From Rhodanobacter sp. LX-99 (GTDB taxonomy: Bacteria; Pseudomonadota; Gammaproteobacteria; Xanthomonadales; Rhodanobacteraceae): DNA of 64,000 bases. This document shows positions 25,834-33,994 of this stretch, piece by piece. The stretch lies in assembly GCF_018599185.1 (NCBI RefSeq), contig NZ_JAHFVL010000001.1, positions 620,001 to 684,000 on the forward strand, given 5' to 3'. Both the position numbers and the translations under genes were made by a program. The notes beneath the pieces are model-generated. The model searched no databases. It had not been told where the DNA came from and saw only the letters and a list, made by a program, of their open reading frames with translations. Position 1 is the first letter of the stretch, and each line of letters begins with the position of its first letter.

Positions 25834-26361
25834 TCAGTCGGCCGGATCGACCCGCACGCGCACGCGCAGGCGCTCGCCCGGGTCGTAGCTCAAGCGCGAC
25901 GTGTAGACCTCGCCGCGATAGCGGTATTCCACGTCGTAACCGATGATCCGGCGCTGCTCGCTGACCGAGCTGACCTGGCGGCATTCGGTCTGGGTGCTCT
26001 CATACTCGCCTCCGCGGCTGGACACCCGGTTGCCTACCGCGCCGCCGGCCACGGCACCGGCGACGGTGGCGGCCTTGCGCCCGTCACCTTTGCCCACGGT
26101 GTTGCCCAGCACGCCGCCGATCACGGCGCCCAGCACCGTGCCGGCCGTGCTGTTGCCGCCTTCGCGGCGGACCACCGGCTGCTCGTAGCACTCCTGTCGC
26201 GGCACTTCGGTGCGGGTAACCCCCTGCACCGGGTCCGCGCGCAGCACGTCGGCCCAGCCGTAGTGGGCGTTGTCATCGGCATTGGCGTAGCGCGCGTCCT
26301 GCGCATGGACGCCGGCAGCCATCACGGCAAGCACCAGTGCGGAAAGCCACAATTTGGTCAT
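25834..26361 (-). CDS. Glycine-zipper 2TM-domain exported protein
   Basis: 175 residues. Signal peptide (TKLWLSALVLAVMAAGVHAQ), then a linker, and the glycine zipper at ~residues 70-110 (TAGTVLGAVIGGVLGNTVGKG, then AATVAGAVAGGAVGNRV). The C-terminal domain has CRQVSSVSEQRRIIGYDVEYRYRGEVY. This layout matches 17-kDa-antigen/SlyB-like outer membrane or periplasmic proteins that affect envelope stability. Start ATG 26361 is preceded by GGGAGG at 5 bases. Confidence 0.85.
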   Translation of the reverse strand: MTKLWLSALVLAVMAAGVHAQDARYANADDNAHYGWADVLRADPVQGVTRTEVPRQECYEQPVVRREGGNSTAGTVLGAVIGGVLGNTVGKGDGRKAATVAGAVAGGAVGNRVSSRGGEYESTQTECRQVSSVSEQRRIIGYDVEYRYRGEVYTSRLSYDPGERLRVRVRVDPAD

Positions 26362-26551
26362 CACGACCTCCCAATCTCGGAACCACAGGCGCGTTTGCAC
26401 GCGTACTGGCAGCATTCCAGCAAATTCACGCTGAATACACGCTTAGAACCCGCTCCCGGCGGGACTTGCGCGACTCGGCCGCTTACACCTTGTTAAGATG
26501 CCGGGCTGGCCGCGCCACGCTCTGCACGGCTCCATGTTGCGGATTCCACCG

Positions 26552-27922
26552 ATGCCGATATCGCTCTACAACAGCCTGACCCGCCGCACCGAACCGTTCG
26601 CCCCGCTCGATCCCGAGCGCGTGACGATGTACCTGTGCGGCCCCACCGTCTACAACTACGTGCACATCGGCAATGCGCGCGGGCCGGTGGTGTTCGACGT
26701 GCTGGTGCGCCTGCTGCGCCGGCACTACCCGCAGGTGCTGTACGCCCGCAACATCACCGACGTCGACGACAAGATCAATGCCGCCGCGCAGCAGCAGGGC
26801 GTGCCGATCGGCGCGATCACCGGCCGCTTCGCGCAGGCGTATCGCGAGGACATGGCCGGGCTCGGCGTGGCGCCGCCGGACGTGGAGCCGCACGCCACCA
26901 CCCACATCGGCCTGATCATCGCGATGATCGAAAGCCTGCTGGACAGCGGCCACGCCTATGCCGCCGAAGGCCATGTGCTGTTCGACGTCGGCTCGTTCCC
27001 CGCCTACGGCGCGCTGTCCGGCCGCGATCCCGAGGAACTGATCGCCGGCGCCCGCGTCGAGGTGGCACCGTACAAGCGCAACGCCGGCGATTTCGTGCTG
27101 TGGAAACCGTCCACGCCGGAGCTGCCCGGCTGGGACAGCCCGTGGGGCCTCGGCCGCCCGGGCTGGCACATCGAATGCTCGGCGATGAGCGCAGCGCACC
27201 TGGGCGACACCATCGACATCCACGCCGGCGGCGTCGACCTGCTGTTCCCGCATCACGAGAACGAAATCGCCCAGTCCACCTGCGCGCACGGCGGCAAGGT
27301 GTTCGCGCGCTGGTGGATGCACAACGGCATGCTCACTTTCGACGGCCGCAAGATGTCCAAGTCGCTGGGCAACGTGCTGCTGGTGCACGAGCTGCTGCAG
27401 CTGCATCCGCCGGAGGCATTGCGCCTGCGCCTGCTGAGCGGCCACTACCGGCAGCCGCTGGACTGGTCCGAGGCGGCCATCGCCCAGGCGACCAGCACGC
27501 TGGACGGCTGGTATCGCGTGCTGCGCGACCTGGCCGGGGTCGACCTGCCGGCCGGCGAACTGCCGGTACCGGAACGCGTCGAGGCCGCCTTGTGCGACGA
27601 CCTCAACACGCCGCAGGCGCTGGCCGAGCTGTCCGTGCTGGCCGATGCCGCGCGCCAGTCCGGCAGCGCCGAGGCGAAAGCCGCCCTGCTCGGCGGCGGC
27701 GCCCTGCTCGGCCTGCTGCAGCAGGACGCGGAAGCCTGGTTCAGGCGCGGCGAGAGCACGGTCGACGCGGCGCACATCGAGGATCTGCTGCAACAGCGCC
27801 AGGCTGCCCGCGCCGCCCGCGATTTCGCGCGCGCCGACGCGATCCGCGACGAGCTGGCGGCCATGCACATCGCGATCGAGGACAGTGCCCAGGGCACGCG
27901 CTGGAGTGTGGCGAAGGGCTGA
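26552..27922 (+). CDS. cysS: Cysteinyl-tRNA synthetase
   Basis: 456 residues, class I synthetase. HIGH motif is HIGN (in [10 protein letters not shown]), with the zinc-site Cys of [18 protein letters not shown] and HHENE, and the KMSKS loop in [18 protein letters not shown]-like anticodon-binding tail ends the protein. ATG 26552 ([11 protein letters not shown]) is chosen because it matches the usual start; longer in-frame starts upstream have no ribosome site. Confidence 0.97.
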   Translation: MPISLYNSLTRRTEPFAPLDPERVTMYLCGPTVYNYVHIGNARGPVVFDVLVRLLRRHYPQVLYARNITDVDDKINAAAQQQGVPIGAITGRFAQAYREDMAGLGVAPPDVEPHATTHIGLIIAMIESLLDSGHAYAAEGHVLFDVGSFPAYGALSGRDPEELIAGARVEVAPYKRNAGDFVLWKPSTPELPGWDSPWGLGRPGWHIECSAMSAAHLGDTIDIHAGGVDLLFPHHENEIAQSTCAHGGKVFARWWMHNGMLTFDGRKMSKSLGNVLLVHELLQLHPPEALRLRLLSGHYRQPLDWSEAAIAQATSTLDGWYRVLRDLAGVDLPAGELPVPERVEAALCDDLNTPQALAELSVLADAARQSGSAEAKAALLGGGALLGLLQQDAEAWFRRGESTVDAAHIEDLLQQRQAARAARDFARADAIRDELAAMHIAIEDSAQGTRWSVAKG

Positions 27923-27974
27923 GCGACGCCTGCGTGCATTCGTGAATTCAGCTTGTCCGCGCGATAATGTCCGC

Positions 27975-28406
27975 ATGAACGCCATTGCCACCATCAGCGC
28001 CGAGCAGGCCCAGCAGGACATCGCCGAGGAATTCGCGTTCTTCGGCGACTGGACCGAGCGCTACCAGTACCTGATCGATCTCGGCAAGCAGCTGCCTGCT
28101 TTCCCCGAGGCGTGGAAGACGGAGGAACATCGCGTGCACGGCTGCCAGTCGATGGTCTGGCTGGTGCCCAGCGGCAATGCGTCGAAGATGCACTTCGAGG
28201 CGGTCAGCGACTCGGCGATCGTGTCCGGCCTGATCGCCTTGGTGCTGCGCGTCTATTCCGACCGCCCGGCCGCGGAGATCGTCGCCACCGAACCCACCTT
28301 CATCGGCATGATCGGCCTGGCCAAGCATCTCTCGCCCACGCGCTCGAACGGGCTGGCGGCGATGCTGGCGAAGTTGAAAGGCTACGCCGCGGCGGCCGCA
28401 AGCTGA
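27975..28406 (+). CDS. sufE: SufE-family cysteine desulfuration protein
   Basis: 143 residues. SufE accepts sulfur from the SufS cysteine desulfurase through a conserved Cys; here Cys57 in EHRVHGCQSMVWL. The rest (FEAVSDSAIVSGLIALVLRVYS, EPTFIGMIGLAKHLSPTRSNGL) is the standard SufE fold. No other suf gene is next to it. A strong bidirectional terminator follows. Confidence 0.93.
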   Translation: MNAIATISAEQAQQDIAEEFAFFGDWTERYQYLIDLGKQLPAFPEAWKTEEHRVHGCQSMVWLVPSGNASKMHFEAVSDSAIVSGLIALVLRVYSDRPAAEIVATEPTFIGMIGLAKHLSPTRSNGLAAMLAKLKGYAAAAAS

Positions 28407-28444
28407 GGAGTGAGCAAGCGACGCGGCACGCCTTTCGCTTCGCT

Positions 28445-28483
28445 CCATGCAAAAGCCCCGCTCGAAGCGGGGCTTTTGCATGG
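28445..28483. terminator. Bidirectional terminator between sufE and dksA
   Basis: Perfect 18-bp inverted repeat (28445-28462 and 28466-28483) with a 3-base loop. GC-rich core AGCCCCGCT/AGCGGGGCT followed by TTTT in both directions serves the convergent sufE and dksA genes. Confidence 0.85.
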
Positions 28484-28524
28484 ATGCCGGGCTTGATCCT
28501 TGCGCTCGCGGAGGAGCGCAGAAA

Positions 28525-29748
28525 TCAATCCCCCATCTGCTTCTGCAGATGCTCGCGGCGCTCCTGCGCATCCAGCGACAGCGTCGCGATCGGGCGCGCG
28601 TCGAGGCGGTCGATGCCGATCTCCTCGTCGGTCTCCTCGCAGAAACCGTAGCTGCCTTCCTCGATCCGGCGCAGCGCCTTGTCGATCTTCGAGATCAGCT
28701 TGCGGTAACGGTCGCGGGTGCGAAGCTCCAGCGAATTTTCGGTCTCGCGGGTGGCGCGTTCGGCTTCGTCGCCGACGTCACGCACCTCCTCGCGCAGGTT
28801 GTCCATGGTCTGGCGCGACTCTTCCACCAGCTGGTCGCGCCAGTCGCGCAGCTTGTTGCGGAAGTAGGCCAGATGCATCGGGTTCATGTACTCCTCGTTC
28901 GGCGAGGGGTGATAACCCTTGGGCAACGTGATGTTGCTGGTGGAAGGTAACGCGTACCGCCCGTCTTCGCGGGTGATGCCGTTATCGAGTTTTTTTGAAG
29001 CAAGTCTATTCATTGAGGACGACGAGTTTTTCTGATTTTTGTGGGAAGAGGCATGATGCGCGGCGGCCGGGGCTGCACGCGGTGTCACCATGGCGGTTGC
29101 ACTCGCCACCTTGCCCTTGAACAGGGTGCTGGCGGGTGCCGGGGATGCGCTTTTGACAACCACTGCTGCCGGTGCCGGCTTGGCAACGGGTTTCGCGGCC
29201 GGCCTGGTCGCCGGCTTGGCCACCGGTTTCGCGGCATGCCTGGCCACGGGTTTGGCCGGCGGCGATTTCCTGGCGACCACCTTTGCCACCGGTTTCGCTG
29301 CCGGTTTCCGGGCTGCGGCAGCCTTTGGCCTGGTGTTCTTGACGACGACCTTCTTGACGGCGGCCTTCTTGACGGCGGCCTTTTTCGGCGCCGGCTTCTT
29401 CGCAACGGCCTTCTTGACCGCCACTTTCTTCACGGCCACTTTCTTCACGGCCGCCTTCTTCGCGACAGGCTTCTTCGCCGGGCTGGCCTTCTTCGCTGGC
29501 GATTTGGCGGCGGCTTTCTTGACCGCGGACTTGGCGACCGGTTTCCTGGCAGCGGCCGACTTGGCCGCGACTTTCTTCGCCGCAGTCTTGCTGGCCGCGC
29601 TACGGCCGGTCTTTGCGGGCACCTTGCCGGCGTTCTTCGCGGTCCGCGCCTTGCCTCCAGCTGCCTTCGACTTGCCGGCCTTGACGTCAGCCGAAGTCTT
29701 GCCCTTCTGCGCCTTGGCAGCGGTCGAATTACGCGTTGTTTTCGCCAT
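28525..29748 (-). CDS. dksA: DksA-family RNA polymerase-binding protein with histone-H1-like N-terminal tail
   Basis: 407 residues in two parts. Residues 1-~245 are Lys/Ala/Pro-rich repeats (KKAAVKK, AAKPVAKP), like histone H1 or AlgP. Residues ~265-407 are DksA: a coiled coil with the tip motif DVGDEA (the D-x-x-D-x-A pattern needed for action in the secondary channel), SLELRTRDRYRKLISKI, and a zinc-finger-like end. Of the four zinc Cys only Cys370 remains; the others are Thr373, Ser391 and Ala394. DksA works with ppGpp on RNA polymerase. The tail may add nonspecific DNA/RNA binding (inference). Confidence 0.9.
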   Translation of the reverse strand: MAKTTRNSTAAKAQKGKTSADVKAGKSKAAGGKARTAKNAGKVPAKTGRSAASKTAAKKVAAKSAAARKPVAKSAVKKAAAKSPAKKASPAKKPVAKKAAVKKVAVKKVAVKKAVAKKPAPKKAAVKKAAVKKVVVKNTRPKAAAARKPAAKPVAKVVARKSPPAKPVARHAAKPVAKPATRPAAKPVAKPAPAAVVVKSASPAPASTLFKGKVASATAMVTPRAAPAAAHHASSHKNQKNSSSSMNRLASKKLDNGITREDGRYALPSTSNITLPKGYHPSPNEEYMNPMHLAYFRNKLRDWRDQLVEESRQTMDNLREEVRDVGDEAERATRETENSLELRTRDRYRKLISKIDKALRRIEEGSYGFCEETDEEIGIDRLDARPIATLSLDAQERREHLQKQMGD

Positions 29749-29863
29749 ATCCCTTCACCGTTTTTGGCCTTGGCGGCCGGGTGTTATAGCCCAAGTGCCC
29801 TACACCAGCAAGCTTGCTTCTGGAATACTTGTACCACTACCTGTCGCAAGCCGCTCCGGCACC

Positions 29864-30136
29864 GTGAATGTCCTGACCCGATTGATACTGTGGATGCTGC
29901 GTTTGTACAAGCGCTGGCTCAGTCCCCTGCTTGGCCCGCGTTGCCGCTTCCACCCCACTTGTTCCGATTATGCACGGATTGCGGTCACCCGCTTCGGCCC
30001 GTGGCGCGGCAGCCTGCTGACCGGTTGGCGGCTGCTACGCTGCCAGCCATTGTGCACGGGCGGCCACGACCCGGTGCCCGAGCACTTCCATTTTTCCCGC
30101 TGCCGCTCCCAGGAAGATTCCCCCGAGGTCCACTGA
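29864..30136 (+). CDS. yidD: Membrane protein insertion efficiency factor YidD
   Basis: 90 residues. The YidD core LYKRWLSPLLGPRCRFHPTCSDYA is near the N-terminus, with an amphipathic helix before it and a third and fourth Cys in RCQPLCTGGHDPVP. YidD helps YidC-dependent insertion at the inner membrane. It is away from the usual rnpA-yidC locus. The start is set at GTG 29864 by length; the only in-frame ATG (29894) would trim the amphipathic helix. Confidence 0.88.
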   Translation: MNVLTRLILWMLRLYKRWLSPLLGPRCRFHPTCSDYARIAVTRFGPWRGSLLTGWRLLRCQPLCTGGHDPVPEHFHFSRCRSQEDSPEVH

Positions 30137-30277
30137 CTGTTCGGGAATGCCGAACTCGTCGACGCAAGGTCCTCGCCTCCACGCCAACCTCGCGTGAAGC
30201 ACGACTGCATCGAGGCGATCGCCGGCTTTCGGCAGACGGCAGCGGCGGACGGTGGTATCCACCCTACGAAGCGGGCG

Positions 30278-31225
30278 TCACGGCGTGGAGCCGTAACCGC
30301 CTTCCACGCCCTTGCTCGCGTACGCCACCGCATCATGCGGATGCAGGCTTTCCTGGTGTTCGACGCGGATGTGGAAGTCGCTCAGCGCGGCGTCGGTATC
30401 GAGCGCTTTCTGGATGCGCCGGGCGGCATCCTCGCAGAACATCAGGTTGCCGCCGTTGGCCAGCGCGAAGGCCTGCTCGTCCTCGCGCTTCACCGCGGTC
30501 TGCACCGGCGTGCCGAGCGCGTGCTCGACGCGATCGATCAGGCCAATGAGGTGGAAGCCCGCGCCGATCGCGGTGCGGATGCGCAGGCGCGCCACGCTGC
30601 GCTGGGCGTGCGGGGTGGCGACGATGCCATGCTCGCTGCCGAGCCAGGCCAGCACCGCGGCGTGGTCGAGCGGCTTGCCGGCATCGAAATCGCTGGCGAA
30701 CTGGTCCTGGATCAACTGGCGCGACAGCGCGGCCGAGGCCGGGCAGGTCGAGGAGTAGACCACCTCGGTGCCGAACTCGAGCAGGAACTCGTCGCCGGTG
30801 AGGCTGGCCTCGATGCACACCGGGTACGCGCGCCAGCCGCTGTTGGCGCTTTTCAGGGCCGGGCGGCGCACTAGGTGCTCGAAATGGATGCTGAGGCAGG
30901 CGCGGTCGGACAGGTCCTTGTGCGAGTCGAGGAAACCGCGCAGCAGCGCGTGCAGCATGTCGGCACTCAGCGTCTGCGTGCTCAGCGCCTGCTCGACCTG
31001 CAGGTACAGGCGCGACATGTGGATGCCGCGCTTGTCCGGCCGGTTCAGGTTGACGAAGGCACCGACCCGGGCACTGGCGCGCTGCGCCTGGCCGTCGCCG
31101 GCATCGAACAGCACCGGCACCTGGATGTCGGCCATGCCGACCCAGTCCAGCGCGCCGGCAAGATGCGGCTGCGCGTGCACGGCGACGTCGGGCAGCAGGC
31201 GGGCGGTATTTTCCTGGTTCGGCAT
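30278..31225 (-). CDS. folE2: GTP cyclohydrolase FolE2 (type IB)
   Basis: 315 residues. Makes 7,8-dihydroneopterin triphosphate from GTP, the first folate/queuosine precursor step, using a metal site different from zinc-dependent FolE. Recognised by DWVGMADIQVPVLF, VNLNRPDKRGIHMSRLY, CPASAALSRQL (active-site Cys) and the C-terminal CEDAARRIQ-RVEHQESLHPHDA segment. ATG 31225 follows AGGA by 8 bases. It sits two genes from a Cys-poor DksA; both are types used in other bacteria when zinc is scarce. Confidence 0.94.
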   Translation of the reverse strand: MPNQENTARLLPDVAVHAQPHLAGALDWVGMADIQVPVLFDAGDGQAQRASARVGAFVNLNRPDKRGIHMSRLYLQVEQALSTQTLSADMLHALLRGFLDSHKDLSDRACLSIHFEHLVRRPALKSANSGWRAYPVCIEASLTGDEFLLEFGTEVVYSSTCPASAALSRQLIQDQFASDFDAGKPLDHAAVLAWLGSEHGIVATPHAQRSVARLRIRTAIGAGFHLIGLIDRVEHALGTPVQTAVKREDEQAFALANGGNLMFCEDAARRIQKALDTDAALSDFHIRVEHQESLHPHDAVAYASKGVEGGYGSTP

Positions 31226-31334
31226 GATAGGAGTCCTGACATCGGCGAACAGGTCGCCGCGAAGCAGACAATCTTGGGGCAAGCAGGCCGCCGCGCAATA
31301 GTGATGTGACGGAAACACTGCGTCCTGGGTCGTT

Positions 31335-32189
31335 TTACGCCACGTACCGGCGCCACGCACGTGCGGCCTGCCACGCCTGCAGCGAGGTCGCCAGCCCGGT
31401 GCGCGACTGGCCGGCCTGCAACACCGCCAGCGCATCGCCGGCCCGCACCGCGCGCTGCGCCAGCGTGCTCGCGTGGCGCGATTCCAGCGCGCGGAACACG
31501 CTGAGCGGCCCGGCCAGCGTGGCCGACTCCGCCCAGCTGGCCAGCAGGTCGTCCAGCTGCGCCTTGACCGCCTGCTGCCGCGCCGTGCCGTGGCTGCGCA
31601 ATTGCGCGCGGCTCAGGCCATGTCGCGCCAGCCGCGCCATCGGCAGCGGCAGGCGGTCGCGTTCGGCATCCTGCTCCAGTCGCAGCAGCGCATGCAGCAG
31701 GTGATTCAGCACGGCGACCCGCGACGCCCGTATCGGCGACGCCTCGGCGCCGTACCACCAGGCGGTTTCCAGCGCGGCCAGCGCGCCATGCAGCGGCATC
31801 GCCGCATCGATCTGCGCGGCAAAATCCGCGGCGGTGCCCTGCTCCAGCTGCGCCATGGCCGCCAGCACGGGGGCCAGCCACAGGTTGCTGGCGATGGCAT
31901 GCGCGCGCTCGTCGTCGAACAATACCTGGGTCAGCGGGTGGCGGCCACCGCTGGCCGGCGCACCGGCCAGCTCCTCGGCCCACCAGTTGAGCTTGGCCGC
32001 GGCCACCTGCGGCTCGCGGATGCCGTAGGCGGCGCCGAGCAGTTCCTGCTCCAGTGCAGCCAGCGCGATGTGGCCGGGATAGCGCCGGCCATCGACGAAT
32101 ACCAGCGCGACGCGCTGCTGCGGCTGCACCGCCAGCCACTTGTCGATGAAGCCCTGCAGCACGGCATTTTGTTCGATCAGCTCGATCAT
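31335..32189 (-). CDS. Squalene/phytoene synthase-like protein
   Basis: 284 residues, mostly helical. The N-terminal half (YGIREPQVAAAKLNWWAEEL, then LAPVLAAMAQLEQG and ALAALETAWWYGAE) follows squalene/phytoene synthase family proteins of Xanthomonadales, but the two Asp-rich DxxxD motifs of true synthases are not evident. Catalytic activity is doubtful; eukaryotic NDUFAF6-like and bacterial relatives lack it too. It overlaps the phosphatase gene by four bases and ends the ubiG transcript. Confidence 0.65.
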   Translation of the reverse strand: MIELIEQNAVLQGFIDKWLAVQPQQRVALVFVDGRRYPGHIALAALEQELLGAAYGIREPQVAAAKLNWWAEELAGAPASGGRHPLTQVLFDDERAHAIASNLWLAPVLAAMAQLEQGTAADFAAQIDAAMPLHGALAALETAWWYGAEASPIRASRVAVLNHLLHALLRLEQDAERDRLPLPMARLARHGLSRAQLRSHGTARQQAVKAQLDDLLASWAESATLAGPLSVFRALESRHASTLAQRAVRAGDALAVLQAGQSRTGLATSLQAWQAARAWRRYVA

Positions 32190-32866
32190 GCCGTGACCGG
32201 CTGCAGCTGCAGCAGTTCGGCCAGTTCGGCCGGATGGTCCAGTACCTTGTCGGCGCCCCACGCATGCGGATCGCCGCCATCGAGATAGCCCCAGCTCACT
32301 GCCACCGTGTACAGGCCGGCGGCGGCGCCGGCCAGGACGTCGCGGCGGTCGTCGCCGACGAACAGGCTTTGCGCAGGCGCCACGCCGGCGCGTTCGCAGG
32401 CCAGCAGCACCGGTGCCGGGTCGGGTTTCTTCACCGCCAGGGTATCGCCGGAAACCACCGCGCTGGCGCGCTGTGCCCAACCGATGCGGGCGACCAGTTC
32501 GTCGGTGAGAAAAGCGGCCTTGTTGGTGACGATGCCCCAGCGCAGTCCATGCGCCTCGATCCGCGCCAGCAGCTCGTCGACGCCGTCGAACGAGCGTGTC
32601 TGCTGCGCCATCACGTCCTGGTACAGCTGCAGGTAGCGCGGCACCAGCGCTTCCAGCGCCGGCTCGCCGCGATCGGCAAACGCGCAGCGCAGCACGGCAC
32701 GCGCGCCGCGCGAGACCACCTCGCGCACCGGCGCGTACGGCGGTGGCGGCGTGCCCTGTTCCGCGCACTGCGCCAGCAAGGCGGCGTACAGATCGGGAGC
32801 GCTGTCGAGCAAGGTGCCGTCCAGGTCGAACAGCACGCCCTGGATGTTTTCGGGTAGCGACTTCAT
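32186..32866 (-). CDS. HAD-family phosphatase (Gph/MupP type)
   Basis: 226 residues, haloacid dehalogenase fold. Motif I FDLDGTLLDSAPDL, motif II WGIVTNKA, motif III Lys in VKKPDPAPVL, motif IV FVGDDRRD. By similarity it could be phosphoglycolate phosphatase; in pseudomonads the gene directly after ubiG is mupP, which acts on N-acetylmuramate 6-phosphate in peptidoglycan recycling. The same position here favours MupP but does not prove it. Overlaps ubiG and the following gene by four bases each. Confidence 0.88.
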   Translation of the reverse strand: MKSLPENIQGVLFDLDGTLLDSAPDLYAALLAQCAEQGTPPPPYAPVREVVSRGARAVLRCAFADRGEPALEALVPRYLQLYQDVMAQQTRSFDGVDELLARIEAHGLRWGIVTNKAAFLTDELVARIGWAQRASAVVSGDTLAVKKPDPAPVLLACERAGVAPAQSLFVGDDRRDVLAGAAAGLYTVAVSWGYLDGGDPHAWGADKVLDHPAELAELLQLQPVTA

Positions 32867-33567
32867 GCGGGTTTTCGTGCGCTGAGCACGTAATTGACCG
32901 CGGTGATCCGGCTCAGCCAGGCCTTGCGGTTGAGCGGGTTGTAGGCGAGCCCGGAGACGTCCTCCAGCTCCAGCCCGGCGTGGCGCAGCAGTCGGCTCAG
33001 CTCGGACGGCTTCAGGAACTGCGCATAGTGATGGGTGCCGCGCGGCAGCATGCGCATCACGTATTCGGCGCCCACGATCGCCGCGCCGAACGCGGCCGGC
33101 GTGCGGTTGATGGTGGACATGAACAGCCGCGCTCCCGGCTTCAGCATCGCGGCCAGGTCGTTCACCAGCGCGGCCGGGTCGGGCACGTGCTCGATCAGTT
33201 CCATGCAGCACACCGCGTCGAAACTTTCCGGCTCGGCGGCGGCCAACCCGGCCGAGGACTGCACGCGGTAGTCGACGCCGAGGCCGGACTCATGCAGGTG
33301 CAGCTTCGCGACGTCGATCACCTTGGCGCCCAGGTCGATGCCGGTAACCTTCGCGCCGGCGCGTGCCAGCGTCTCGCTGAGCAGACCGCCGCCGCAGCCG
33401 ACGTCGGCGACCTTCGCCCCGCGCAGGTCGACGCGCGCGGCGATATAGGCGGCGCGCACGGGGTTGAGGTCGTGCAGCGGGCGCGATTCGCCGTCGGGAT
33501 CCCACCAGCGCGCCGCCAGGCTATCGAAGCGGGCGATTTCCTCGGGGCTGACGTTGGCGGCGATCAT
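32863..33567 (-). CDS. ubiG: Ubiquinone biosynthesis O-methyltransferase
   Basis: 234 residues. SAM-binding motif VADVGCGGGLLSE, then the UbiG-specific N-terminus (FDSLAARWWDPDGESRPLHDLNPVRAAYI) and FMSTINRTPAAFG, GTHHYAQFLKPSEL. It carries out both O-methylations in ubiquinone synthesis at the membrane surface. Overlaps the phosphatase gene by four bases. Two repeat units lie upstream and may separate it from the YciI and deaminase genes. Confidence 0.96.
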   Translation of the reverse strand: MIAANVSPEEIARFDSLAARWWDPDGESRPLHDLNPVRAAYIAARVDLRGAKVADVGCGGGLLSETLARAGAKVTGIDLGAKVIDVAKLHLHESGLGVDYRVQSSAGLAAAEPESFDAVCCMELIEHVPDPAALVNDLAAMLKPGARLFMSTINRTPAAFGAAIVGAEYVMRMLPRGTHHYAQFLKPSELSRLLRHAGLELEDVSGLAYNPLNRKAWLSRITAVNYVLSARKPA

Positions 33568-33593
33568 GTTCGAGTCCAGGGTGAGTACACGAG

Positions 33594-33728
33594 TTTATTG
33601 AAAAGTGCGGCCACGGATGGCCGCTCCCTGATTTTCGCACTCATTGACGAGCACAAACCTCTTTGATTGAAGAGTGCGGCCAAGGATGGCCGCCTTTTGA
33701 TTTTTGCGCTCACGGATGAGCGCAAAAG
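33594..33728 (+). repeat. Tandem pair of ~65-bp intergenic repeats
   Basis: Unit 1 (33594-33658) and unit 2 (33664-33728) both read TT(T/G)ATTGAA..AGTGCGGCCA, a GCGGCC..GGCCGC palindrome, TTGATTTTTGC, and a GCGCTCA..GGATGAGCGC hairpin. Unit 2 stops one base before the stop codon of the YciI gene. Same family as 20906-20985 and 25384-25480. Confidence 0.7.
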
Positions 33729-33729
33729 T

Positions 33730-33981
33730 TCAGACCTGCCACTCGTACACCGTGATATCCCAGCCTCCGCTGACATGGGCCGGGTCGTCGTGCACGATCG
33801 CGGTCGCCTCGGCCAGGTCGGCTGCATGCAGCAGGTAGGCACCGCCGGACTTGTCGCTGAATCCGCCGGACAGTTCCACCCGGCCTTCCTCGCGCAAACC
33901 CTCCAGGAACGCCAGGTGCAGCGGCACCACGGCCGGGTCGAGGTGCGGCCGGCGGATCAGCAGGACCAGGTAACGGTTCAT
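33730..33981 (-). CDS. YciI-family protein
   Basis: 83 residues with the YciI/ferredoxin-like fold (NRYLVLLIRRP at the start, LRVELSGGFSDKSGGAYLLHAADL-like core, HDDPAHVSGGWDITVYEWQV end). Catalytic His/Asp of the family would be in the HDDP stretch. Function is uncertain; relatives may be dehydrochlorinase-like. ATG 33981 is preceded by GGAG at 6 bases; it follows the deaminase gene by 13 bases. Confidence 0.85.
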   Translation of the reverse strand: MNRYLVLLIRRPHLDPAVVPLHLAFLEGLREEGRVELSGGFSDKSGGAYLLHAADLAEATAIVHDDPAHVSGGWDITVYEWQV

Positions 33982-33994
33982 CGAAAACTCCGGG

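Noticed and set aside
23755..26496. A 913-codon plus-strand frame
   Set aside because: Antisense to paiB, argF' and the glycine-zipper gene; no recognisable domain.
33594..33728. Possible CRISPR array
   Set aside because: Only two degenerate, self-complementary units with 5 bases between them and no spacers; it is a palindromic repeat pair.
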